A stretch of 64,000 bases of DNA from DAOUAT01 sp964551735 (GTDB lineage: Bacteria > Chloroflexota > Anaerolineae > CG2-30-64-16): NCBI GenBank assembly GCA_964551735.1, contig CAZKEF010000002.1:186001-250000 (forward strand), read 5' to 3'. Each line of letters opens with the position of its first letter. Positions within the stretch are counted from its first letter, which is position 1. Below the pieces are notes generated by a model. That model saw only the letters and a list, made by a program, of their open reading frames with translations, ran no database searches and had not been told where the DNA came from. This document shows, piece after piece, positions 23,275-30,697 of the stretch. The position numbers were made by a program, and so were the translations under genes.

Positions 23275-24153
23275 ATGTCATCCGTTGCCCGCGCAGGCGA
23301 TGTCGTCCTGCTGGTCAGTCCTGACCGCAAACACTACCTGATCCGGCTTGCACCAGGCGAGCAATGGTTTTCGCACCGCGGCTCGATCCACCACGACGAG
23401 CTGATCGGCCGGCCGCTAGGTCGCACGATCTACACGCAGCACGGGGCGGCCATCCTGGCGCTGGAGCCGTCCACCCACGACCTCATCCACGAGCTGCCCC
23501 GCACCACACAGATCATCTACAGCAAGGATGCGGCGCAGATCGTGCTGCGCCTCAGCCTCTACCCCGGCCGAACGCTGATCGAGGCGGGCACAGGCAGCGC
23601 CGGGTTGACCCTGGTGCTGGCCCGTGCGGTTATGCCCACAGGCCGCGTCTACAGCTATGAGACCCGCGCCGAATCGTTCGAGATGGCCCGGAGTAACCTG
23701 GACGAGCTAGGCCTGTTGCCTTATGTCACCTTGTACAACGAGGACATCATGGGCGGGTTCCACGAGACCGACGTGGACGCGGTGTTTCTGGACCTGCGTG
23801 AGCCGTGGTATTTCCTTAACCACGCCTGGAACGCGCTCAAGGGCAGCGGCTTCTTCGGCGCGCTGGTACCCACGGTAAACCAGGCGACAGAACTGATCCG
23901 AGGCTTGAAGGCGCTGCCCTTCGGTGACATCACCATGCAAGAGATCCTGGAGCGGCCCTGGAAACCTGCGCCCGAACGCCTGCGGCCAGAGGATCGCATG
24001 ATCGGGCACAGTGCATTTCTGGTGTTCGCGCGCAAGATCGAGGCTGGGGATGAATCGCTGAACTGGGTCACAGACAAAAAACGCCGCGCCTACTTGGGGA
24101 AACTGGCCATGGCGCAGCGCGAGGCCGAGCAAACCGCGGCCGGCGAAGCATAG
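23275..24153 (+). CDS. trmI: tRNA (adenine-58-N1)-methyltransferase
   Basis: 292 residues. SAM-dependent methyltransferase of the TrmI/Gcd14 family that makes m1A58 in the T-loop of tRNA. N-terminal beta domain with GDVVLLVSPDRKHYLI (about 8-23) and HDELIGRPLG; IIYSKDAAQIVLRLSLYPG leads to the SAM motif IEAGTGSAGLTLVLARAV (about 102). YSYETRAESFEMARSNL and DAVFLDLREPW are the next motifs. The length fits bacterial TrmI. Likely monocistronic. Confidence 0.93.
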   Translation: MSSVARAGDVVLLVSPDRKHYLIRLAPGEQWFSHRGSIHHDELIGRPLGRTIYTQHGAAILALEPSTHDLIHELPRTTQIIYSKDAAQIVLRLSLYPGRTLIEAGTGSAGLTLVLARAVMPTGRVYSYETRAESFEMARSNLDELGLLPYVTLYNEDIMGGFHETDVDAVFLDLREPWYFLNHAWNALKGSGFFGALVPTVNQATELIRGLKALPFGDITMQEILERPWKPAPERLRPEDRMIGHSAFLVFARKIEAGDESLNWVTDKKRRAYLGKLAMAQREAEQTAAGEA

Positions 24154-24229
24154 ATAGAGTTCGAACGGCGCGCGGACGGCGCAGCTTGCTGCGTGAATGC
24201 ATGACCCCAGGCGCGTTAGTATCAGGCTT

Positions 24230-25258
24230 CTAGGCCTGGCGTTTGCGGGCAACCACGAGCGCCAGCCCAAGCAGGCCAGCGCCACCCAGCGCGCTGATCC
24301 CACCCCAAAGCAGGGCGCGCAGATCGCCCGGCACGCTGTTTGCCCTGGCATCTGCAGCAGATGGCGTGGCGGTTGGCCGCGGCGGCAACGTCGAGGTCGG
24401 CGTAGCCGTGGCCGTGGGCGTCGCCGTAGGCGTGGGCGTGATGGTGGGGGTAAAGGTCGCTGTGGGCGTGGCGGTTTCTGTGGCTGTTGGGGTGATGGTC
24501 GGCGTCAGTGTAGAGGTCGGCGGGATCGGGGTGGCGGTCGGCCGCGGGGCCGCAGCCTGGACGCGCGCCGGCGCGGGCGTCGGGCTGGGCGGCACGGCGG
24601 TCGGCTGCTGGACCGGCTGGCTGGGATCCAGATACAAGCCTACTGCGTCAATGAAGATCTGGTTCTGGCCGGTGGAATAGTTGTGATCCACATACACAAA
24701 CACCGTCACGGTGGAGGATCGAGCCACGGCGCTGACATCGATATTGTAGTAGCCCGGGTTGCTGTCATTCAGCACCTTGCCCGGCCCGCGCAACATCGGC
24801 CCCCAAACCACAGTAGGCGCATTAGGATCAGTCCCGCCGGTGGGGTCAATGCCAAGCCGCCGGCCAAAGGATTCGGCCGGATCCGTGGGTGCGCCCCAAC
24901 CCATGGAGGCGTAATACGTGGCGCCTGAGGTCACTCCGCCCACCTGGGTCCAGATGCCAGCCACGAAGGTGCCGCCGTCGGACCACATGCGCAGGCTCGG
25001 CGCACCCCAAAAGGTATCAATGCTGGGATCATAGGCCAGGCTGCCCGCCAGCACAAAGGGGGTCCAGCCGTTGGGGATCTGGCCCCGCGCATCCGAGTAG
25101 AAGGTGTCGAAGCCGCAGTTGGGAATGAGGTTCCCCTCTTTGCAGCCGTGGCCGCCCGGTCCGCTGGCTGACGCCACCGGCGCCAAGACGACCTGGCACA
25201 GCAAAAGGACGAGCAGCCATCTGCCCGTCCCGGTGAATCGTGAAAACGTCAAACGCAT
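24230..25258 (-). CDS. exported protein with Pro/Thr stalk and C-terminal membrane anchor
   Basis: 342 residues. Signal peptide (WLLVLLLCQVVLAPVASASG, cleavage about residue 32) followed by a globular domain with NLIPNCGFDTFY at its start, the 'N-terminal NGGFE-like' entry of carbohydrate-binding-type jelly rolls. Residues about 215-305 are a Pro/Thr stalk (TPTPTATPTATATP type). The C-terminus is a membrane helix (LLWGGISALGGAGLLGLALVVA) and RKRQA tail, without LPXTG. It is thus held at the membrane, unlike the tail-bearing proteins at 36-59 kb. The start ATG 25258 fits a leaderless transcript. Confidence 0.75.
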   Translation of the reverse strand: MRLTFSRFTGTGRWLLVLLLCQVVLAPVASASGPGGHGCKEGNLIPNCGFDTFYSDARGQIPNGWTPFVLAGSLAYDPSIDTFWGAPSLRMWSDGGTFVAGIWTQVGGVTSGATYYASMGWGAPTDPAESFGRRLGIDPTGGTDPNAPTVVWGPMLRGPGKVLNDSNPGYYNIDVSAVARSSTVTVFVYVDHNYSTGQNQIFIDAVGLYLDPSQPVQQPTAVPPSPTPAPARVQAAAPRPTATPIPPTSTLTPTITPTATETATPTATFTPTITPTPTATPTATATPTSTLPPRPTATPSAADARANSVPGDLRALLWGGISALGGAGLLGLALVVARKRQA

Positions 25259-25265
25259 GAGCCAT

Positions 25266-25294
25266 AGTATAGCTGGGTGAGGGGTATGCGTCAA
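25266..25294 (-). promoter_or_regulatory. promoter of the stalked exported protein (leaderless)
   Basis: Minus strand TTGACG (25294-25289), 17-base spacer, TATACT (25271-25266). The start should fall at about 25259-25258, on the ATG itself. Confidence 0.8.
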
Positions 25295-25321
25295 AATCGC
25301 CGTTGGTGCGGCTGACCAGTT

Positions 25322-25807
25322 CTAAAACCCGCGCTTCTGGCATTCGCTGGCGAGTTGGCGCCAGGGTTTGTCCTTGCTATAGCTGGCAGCGGCCTCAGGC
25401 GCGACCCCTTCCAGGAGCACCTGACGCACGCCGAGGCGTTTGACCCGTTTGCCCAGGGGCGAGAAACGCTTGTTCATCTCGGCCACCATGGCCGCATGCA
25501 GCAGGGCGAGCAAGATCTCCACCTCCTGCGCATCGGGCCCGTAGCGCGCGGCCAACAACTCAATGGTCGACAGCACGGCCGGATCGACCGCCTTGCCGGT
25601 CCGCTTGTACACCTTCACGATATCCCCGTATAGCTCGCGCGCGCCGTGGATCTCCGCCAGCCGCTGGAGCGCGGTGAAGTAGGCCACGTCGCGCGGCGCG
25701 TGGCGCGGTTGGCCCGGCCGGGTCAGGTAGATGCACCACTCGTCGAAGCTGCCCGCGTCGTATTCCAACAAGCTGCCATCAACGAACTGCTTGATGATCT
25801 GGGCCAT
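25322..25807 (-). CDS. conserved-looking hypothetical protein
   Basis: 161 residues, soluble, mostly helical, with no known motif. N-terminus MAQIIKQFVDGSLLEYDAGSF, mid part ELYGDIVKVYKRTGKAVDPA and a basic C-terminal part. AGGTG lies eight bases before the ATG at 25807; a GTG at 25816 is an alternative. It is the last gene of the TetR-led minus-strand run, 58 bases after the P450. Confidence 0.55.
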   Translation of the reverse strand: MAQIIKQFVDGSLLEYDAGSFDEWCIYLTRPGQPRHAPRDVAYFTALQRLAEIHGARELYGDIVKVYKRTGKAVDPAVLSTIELLAARYGPDAQEVEILLALLHAAMVAEMNKRFSPLGKRVKRLGVRQVLLEGVAPEAAASYSKDKPWRQLASECQKRGF

Positions 25808-25865
25808 CAGCGTCACACCTGATCCGTCCGGGCCGATATCATGCAGGCCAGGAACGCCAACATGA

Positions 25866-27188
25866 TCATTGCTTCCGACGATACCGCACGCGCGTCAGCG
25901 AGGGCCGCACCGCGCCCATGCCGTATACCGGCTTCGGGGCCTTATCCAGCAGTTCCAGGTCGAACTGCTGGAAGAGCAGCGCGGTGATCACCATCATCTC
26001 GTTGTTGGCGAAGTTCACCCCGGCGCAGCGGTGCATGCCGCCACCGAAGCCGATGAGCGCGAAGCGGTGCTTTGCGTCCTCGGCTCGATCCGGCGCGTAG
26101 CGCAGCGGATCGAACTGCTCCGCATCGCGGAACACGGTCGGCAGCCGGTGGGCGAACCCGGCGGCCACCGTCACCAGCCAGCCTTTGGGCACGATGTAGT
26201 CGCCGGCCTCCAGGTCCTCTTCCGCGTAGCGCATCAGCAGGTCGGCCGACGGGTGAAGGCGCTCGATCTCGCGCACCGACCAGGCCAGGTGCTGCATTTG
26301 GCGCAGGATGCTGCCCTCGATACGCGCGCCTGGCGGCAAATGCTGGGCGATCTCATCCTGCACCCGCTGCCGCGCTTCAGGATGGCGCAAAAGCTCGATG
26401 ATGGTCCATGTGGCCTGCCCTGCGGTCGTCTCGTGCCCCGCGAACATCAGCGCGCGGATCAGGCTGCTAATCGTCTCGTCGTCCATTGGCTGGCCGTCCT
26501 TCAGCCGGCCGTTGACGAAGTCCTGCAAAAAGTCGTCGTAGCGGTCGGGGTTTTGCCGCCGCTCCACGATGATGGGGGCCAGGATGGCGCGCATCTTGGC
26601 CTTGGCCCGATCGCGGCGGATGTTTTTGGGCAGCGGCCAGTCGGGCGGCGTAGCCAAGTCAATGCTCCTGCCCAGCACCGCGTACTGCTCCCAGAACTCA
26701 CGGCCGGCGCGGCGCTGAAAGTCCTCGCCCATCAAGGCGTAACCGGCCACGTTCTGCACCAGCTTGCCGGTTTCAGCCGTGATGTCCATCTCGCCGACAT
26801 CACCCAGGCCATCCAACCACTGCTGCACCACATCCTGCATGATGCGGACATACTGCACCATCTTCTGGCCGGTGAACGGCGCGTACAGGATGGGCCGCTG
26901 CTGAAGATAGGTCTCCTTGGAAGCCAGGAACGCCACATTGCCGATGGCCGCGCGCAGGCTGCGGTAGGGCTTGTCCATGCCCAGTTTCTTGTCGGTTTCA
27001 GTGAAAAAGATCTGGTGCAGGTCGGGACCGATCAGGGCGGCGACGGGCTGGGGGCCAAGCCGGAAGCCGAAGACCGGGCCGTAGGTTTCGTAACCCCGGC
27101 GGAATAGCGCGACGCGATCTCGGTTGAAATCCAGCAGGTTCCCCGCCAGGGGCAGGCCAGGCAGCATAGGTGGAACGGGTTTCGTCAC
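25866..27188 (-). CDS. cytochrome P450 (CYP51-like group)
   Basis: 440 residues. Haem monooxygenase: I-helix AGHETTAGQATW (about 255), K-helix E-x-x-R in REIERLHP, FDPLRYAPDR, and haem loop FGGGMHRCAGVNFA with Cys388 as ligand. No membrane anchor, as usual for bacterial P450s. The N-terminal PVPPMLPGLPLAGNLLDF is a normal proline-rich hinge. General look is nearest to sterol 14-demethylase-like and CYP120-like bacterial P450s; substrate unknown. GTG start at 27188 is supported by AGGAG eight bases upstream. Same strand as DegV, 20 bases away, so an operon with lipid-active enzymes. Confidence 0.9.
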   Translation of the reverse strand: MTKPVPPMLPGLPLAGNLLDFNRDRVALFRRGYETYGPVFGFRLGPQPVAALIGPDLHQIFFTETDKKLGMDKPYRSLRAAIGNVAFLASKETYLQQRPILYAPFTGQKMVQYVRIMQDVVQQWLDGLGDVGEMDITAETGKLVQNVAGYALMGEDFQRRAGREFWEQYAVLGRSIDLATPPDWPLPKNIRRDRAKAKMRAILAPIIVERRQNPDRYDDFLQDFVNGRLKDGQPMDDETISSLIRALMFAGHETTAGQATWTIIELLRHPEARQRVQDEIAQHLPPGARIEGSILRQMQHLAWSVREIERLHPSADLLMRYAEEDLEAGDYIVPKGWLVTVAAGFAHRLPTVFRDAEQFDPLRYAPDRAEDAKHRFALIGFGGGMHRCAGVNFANNEMMVITALLFQQFDLELLDKAPKPVYGMGAVRPSLTRVRYRRKQ

Positions 27189-27208
27189 AATGGAATCTCC
27201 TATCTTAC

Positions 27209-28072
27209 TCAGGGCAACGCAGGATACTTCGCCTGCGCCGCGTACGCCACGCCGACCAGGCCCGGCCCCGTGTGCGCGCCCAGCACCGGCGCGATGGAAG
27301 AGATCGGCAGCCAGTCGCACGGGAACTCCTGGTCAATCAACCGGCGCAACTGCTCAGCGCCCTCAGGGTTGTTGGCGTGCATCACTTGGGCGCGCAAGGG
27401 GGTACCCGGTGCGTGATCATGCGCGATCACGCTGACCAACTTCGCCACCGCCCCGGAAAAACTCCGGGCGCGGTCCCGCTGGAAGTATTTGCCGTCCTCT
27501 TTGCTGACGCCGATGATGGGCTTGATGTTCAAAAGGGATGCCAACAGCCCCTTGATGTGGCTGATGCGACCGCCGTGGATCAAGTATTTGAGCTCGGGCA
27601 GGGTGAAGATAGTCTCGGTGGCATCGCGCACCTTGCCCAGCAGGACCCGGATCTGCTCGGCCGACCAGCCGGCCTTCGCCGCGCGCGCTGCGGCCTCCAC
27701 CTGCCAGCCTTCCGAGCCGGAAAGGGTGAAGGTGTCAATGACGGTGATATGCGCCTCCGGCACCATCTTCGCCGCTTCCACCGCGGTGTTGTAGGTGCCG
27801 CTCAAGCCTGATGAGATGTGAACCGAAACGATCTCCGGATCGATCTTTGCCAGCTCGCGATACAGCGCCATGAACTCGCCCGGCGATGGCAACGAGGTGG
27901 TGGGCATCCCCTCAGAAGCCGCCAGCAGCGCGTAGAATTCTTGGGGCTGGATATCCACGCCGCTGACATATGAACGGCCATCCAGCGTAATGGTCAGGGG
28001 CGTGAAGTGGATGTCCAGCCCTGCCAGTTGTTGGGGCGCGAGGTCGGCCCCCCGGTCGGTTACGATGATCAT
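27209..28072 (-). CDS. DegV family fatty-acid-binding protein
   Basis: 287 residues. DegV proteins bind a fatty acid and act as FakB-type subunits for fatty-acid kinase. Motifs: IIVTDRGADL (usual VTDSxADL, here Arg for Ser), VSGVDIQPQEFYALL, TTSLPSPGEFMALY (the TSQPS-type loop), VSVHISSGLSGTYNTA and HGGRIS. The start ATG 28072 has GAGGAGAG upstream. No fakA is in the window. It sits between a P450 and a double SDR, which fits lipid metabolism. Confidence 0.92.
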   Translation of the reverse strand: MIIVTDRGADLAPQQLAGLDIHFTPLTITLDGRSYVSGVDIQPQEFYALLAASEGMPTTSLPSPGEFMALYRELAKIDPEIVSVHISSGLSGTYNTAVEAAKMVPEAHITVIDTFTLSGSEGWQVEAAARAAKAGWSAEQIRVLLGKVRDATETIFTLPELKYLIHGGRISHIKGLLASLLNIKPIIGVSKEDGKYFQRDRARSFSGAVAKLVSVIAHDHAPGTPLRAQVMHANNPEGAEQLRRLIDQEFPCDWLPISSIAPVLGAHTGPGLVGVAYAAQAKYPALP

Positions 28073-28118
28073 ATTTCTCTCCTCGATGTCTGTATGGATA
28101 GCACTATTCTCCGATGGG

Positions 28119-29903
28119 CTATTGGTGAGCCATCGGCTGCCTGCGCAACAGGGCTGGGCCGATCCGGTCAATGATCCAGCCGAACAGCGGCTCCAGCCAG
28201 GGCACCACGCGCAACCAATCTGGCACGTAAGCCACCCGCCGCGGGTGATGCAACACGCCGATCACGCGCGCGGCCACGCGCTCGGGGCTGACGGCGAACC
28301 GTTCACCGGGGATGCGCCGGCCATTCGCCCGGCCCGCCGCCCGGTCGTTAAACTCCGTCTGCACCGGTCCAGGCCGCACCAGGCTGATCTTCACCGCCGT
28401 ATCGTGAAGCTCACGGTACAGCGCGGTCGTAAAGTTGTCCACGAAGGATTTGGTGGCGCCATATAGGGCGATGCCCTGCTCAGGCAGGCTGCCGGCGACG
28501 GAACTGATGTTAACGATGTGCCCTGTCCCGCGCACCTGCATGTCGCGCAGCACCGCCAACGTCAGGTGCGCCAGCGCGGTCATGTTGGTCTGGATCATCG
28601 CCTGGGCCACATCCCAGGGCATCTCGCTGCCGTAGCCGTACCAGCCTAAGCCGGCGCTATTCACCAGGATATCAACGCCGCCGGCCAGATCGCGCGCCTG
28701 GGTCAACACGCTGGCGCGCTGGCCCTCATCCGCCAGATCGGCGACGATCACGTGCGCGGCCCCCCCGTCTCGCCGGATCTCATCTGCCAGCAATTCCAAC
28801 CGGTCAGCGCGGCGGGCCACCAGCAGCACATGTGCGCCCCGGTGCGCTAACTTGCGCGCCACGGCCGCGCCGATCCCGCTGGACGCACCGGTCACCAAGG
28901 CCGCCTTGCCTTCCCAGCCGGATGCGCGCCGCTGGCGCGCCAGGTGGCGGCGCCAATGGGGCGACTGCGCCAACAATGACCGCTGCACGATCGACTTGAA
29001 CAGGCGCACGAAAACCAGCCGCGGGCCGAGCAGCCGCGTCATGTCTCGCATATAGTCGTCGAGGGAACGCGTCTGATACTTCAGCAGCCGTTGGCTCTCC
29101 TCGGTGTCCAGCCAATCAGTGGCAAAGGGCACCGTGGCGAAGGCTTGCTGCGGCAGCATCGGCAGGCCCATCGCGGCCATAATGCGCGCCACCATGTCGC
29201 CGAACACATACTGGCAACGCGGGCCACCCCCGATCAACAGCGTCTTGCCCCAGATCGCATCGCTGCTGATCGCGTTCGCCAGCGCCAGCCCTACGTCGCG
29301 GGTGTGGACATATTCCATGCGGTTGTCCAGCGGCACGTCGAACATGCCAGGATCGAGCTTCAGTGCGATGGGCAGCGTGGCCGCCAGGCGTAGGATGGCC
29401 CAGGTCAAGCCCGAGGCACGGATCATCGCCTCGCACTGAACTTTATGTCGAGCGTAATGTTCGATCGGGCGCGGCGTCTCGGCGACGGTGCGCGGGGGCG
29501 GCAGGTGCTGCGTGCGGCCGTAGACGTGCAGGGAGGAGGTGAAGACGAGCCTGGGCGGCACAAGCTGCGCCAACATTGCCCGGATCAGGTTGCGCGTGCC
29601 GCCGACGTTGACCGCCTCAGCGAAATCCGGCCGCAGCTCCGACTCGACGCCGGTGCGCGACATCTTGGGAATGATGAACGCGACATGGAGCACGACATCC
29701 ACGCCGGCCACGGCAGTAGCCACGTCAGCCGGAACGCGCAGATCGCCCCAAACAACTTCGACGCGGCCGCGGTAACGTCGGGCGGTGCGCTCGTTGCCCG
29801 GCGTTCGCAGGTCGAAACAGCGGATCGCATGTCCCTGTTGGAGCAACGCCTCGATGGCGCTCACACCGACATTCCCGAATGCGCCCGTGAGTAAAACCTG
29901 CAT
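28119..29903 (-). CDS. fusion of NAD-dependent epimerase-type and classical SDR domains
   Basis: 594 residues, two Rossmann enzymes in one chain. The N-terminal half (1-about 290) is an extended SDR: TGAFGNVG cofactor loop (about 6-13), GVDVVLHVAFI, and YARHKVQCE as Tyr-xxx-Lys. The C-terminal half (about 330-594) is a classical SDR: TGASSGIG, NSAGLGWYG, NISSVAGSLPEQG, and YGATKSFVD as the catalytic YxxxK. The tail WLRVVPWLEPLFGWIIDRIGPALL may be membrane-associated. The two active sites could do successive redox or epimerase steps; substrate unknown. ATG 29903 follows GAGAGG. Located between TetR and DegV. Confidence 0.85.
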   Translation of the reverse strand: MQVLLTGAFGNVGVSAIEALLQQGHAIRCFDLRTPGNERTARRYRGRVEVVWGDLRVPADVATAVAGVDVVLHVAFIIPKMSRTGVESELRPDFAEAVNVGGTRNLIRAMLAQLVPPRLVFTSSLHVYGRTQHLPPPRTVAETPRPIEHYARHKVQCEAMIRASGLTWAILRLAATLPIALKLDPGMFDVPLDNRMEYVHTRDVGLALANAISSDAIWGKTLLIGGGPRCQYVFGDMVARIMAAMGLPMLPQQAFATVPFATDWLDTEESQRLLKYQTRSLDDYMRDMTRLLGPRLVFVRLFKSIVQRSLLAQSPHWRRHLARQRRASGWEGKAALVTGASSGIGAAVARKLAHRGAHVLLVARRADRLELLADEIRRDGGAAHVIVADLADEGQRASVLTQARDLAGGVDILVNSAGLGWYGYGSEMPWDVAQAMIQTNMTALAHLTLAVLRDMQVRGTGHIVNISSVAGSLPEQGIALYGATKSFVDNFTTALYRELHDTAVKISLVRPGPVQTEFNDRAAGRANGRRIPGERFAVSPERVAARVIGVLHHPRRVAYVPDWLRVVPWLEPLFGWIIDRIGPALLRRQPMAHQ

Positions 29904-29966
29904 GGTGACCTCTCTAACGCAAAGATTGGAATAAGGGCTCGAACGCATCACAGAGAATCGATCGGC

Positions 29967-30563
29967 TCATCGGCTAGCTAACCCCTCCAACAGCAAACGT
30001 ATGGACTGTTCGGCCGCTTGGCTCCAATCGCCGCCGGATGGATCCAGCGCCCCTTGCACCACCAAACCCACGCCCAACGAAACAATTGCAAGCGCAGCCA
30101 GATCGGGATCCACTGGACGCAGAGAACCATCCGCGATGCCGGCTTCTACCAGCGCAGCAAACCCGGCCCGAAATCGCCGGTACGGTTCGATGGTGGTTTG
30201 CCACACCTCGGGATCTTTGGCGGCCTGTCGCCAGAACTCCAGGAACATAGGGACCTGCCCCTGTGCCACCGAGAAGACCGGTTCCACGATCTGTGCCAGG
30301 CCCAGTAGCTGCTCGGAAACCACCTCATCGGGGACGCGCGCCGCGCGTAGCGGCGCATCCACGCCGTGCAGCCACTGCTCCATCAACGCCAGGAAGGCCG
30401 CCTGCTTGGACGGAAAGTGGTGATAAAACGCGCCCTTACTCACCCCAGCGCGCTCGCAGATCTCAGCCACGCCGGTGGCATCGTAGCCGGAGCGCGTGAA
30501 GCACTCGATGGCTGCCGCCAGGATGCGCGCTCGGGTTTCATCGCCACGGGGTTGATGGGTCAT
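29967..30563 (-). CDS. TetR family regulator
   Basis: 198 residues. The N-terminal helix-turn-helix is typical: TRARILAAAIECFTRSGYDATG, then VAEICERAGVSKGAFYHHFPSKQAAFLAL (about 32-60). The C-terminal ligand domain is helical. A perfect 14-base palindrome of TetR-operator type lies in the leader just downstream of its own -10 box, so it should repress itself and the operon behind it (double SDR, DegV, P450, small protein). The ligand is likely a lipid or fatty-acyl compound, judged only from the neighbours. Confidence 0.93.
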   Translation of the reverse strand: MTHQPRGDETRARILAAAIECFTRSGYDATGVAEICERAGVSKGAFYHHFPSKQAAFLALMEQWLHGVDAPLRAARVPDEVVSEQLLGLAQIVEPVFSVAQGQVPMFLEFWRQAAKDPEVWQTTIEPYRRFRAGFAALVEAGIADGSLRPVDPDLAALAIVSLGVGLVVQGALDPSGGDWSQAAEQSIRLLLEGLASR

Positions 30564-30585
30564 AAGATCTCCAGAAAAGAATCAG

Positions 30586-30599
30586 ACCGACCGGTCGGT
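30586..30599. promoter_or_regulatory. TetR-type operator
   Basis: Perfect palindrome ACCGACCGGTCGGT just downstream of the tetR -10 box, about 22 bases before the tetR start. Only one site is seen. Confidence 0.75.
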
Positions 30600-30602
30600 T
30601 TG

Positions 30603-30631
30603 ATTATCACACCAGGAGGCAGTGTTGTCAA
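30603..30631 (-). promoter_or_regulatory. tetR operon promoter
   Basis: Minus strand TTGACA (30631-30626), 17-base spacer, GATAAT (30608-30603). The start falls inside the operator palindrome. Confidence 0.85.
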
Positions 30632-30632
30632 A

Positions 30633-30663
30633 TTGCGGGGGTAGGGCGAGGCAAATGTATAAT
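30633..30663 (+). promoter_or_regulatory. possible lysA-dapF promoter
   Basis: TATAAT at 30658-30663 is clear; the best -35 is TTGCGG (30633-30638) with a long 19-base spacer. The leader has GGAGG at 30687-30691. Confidence 0.5.
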
Positions 30664-30697
30664 TGCGGCGATCCACGACAGAACCTGGAGGACATCC

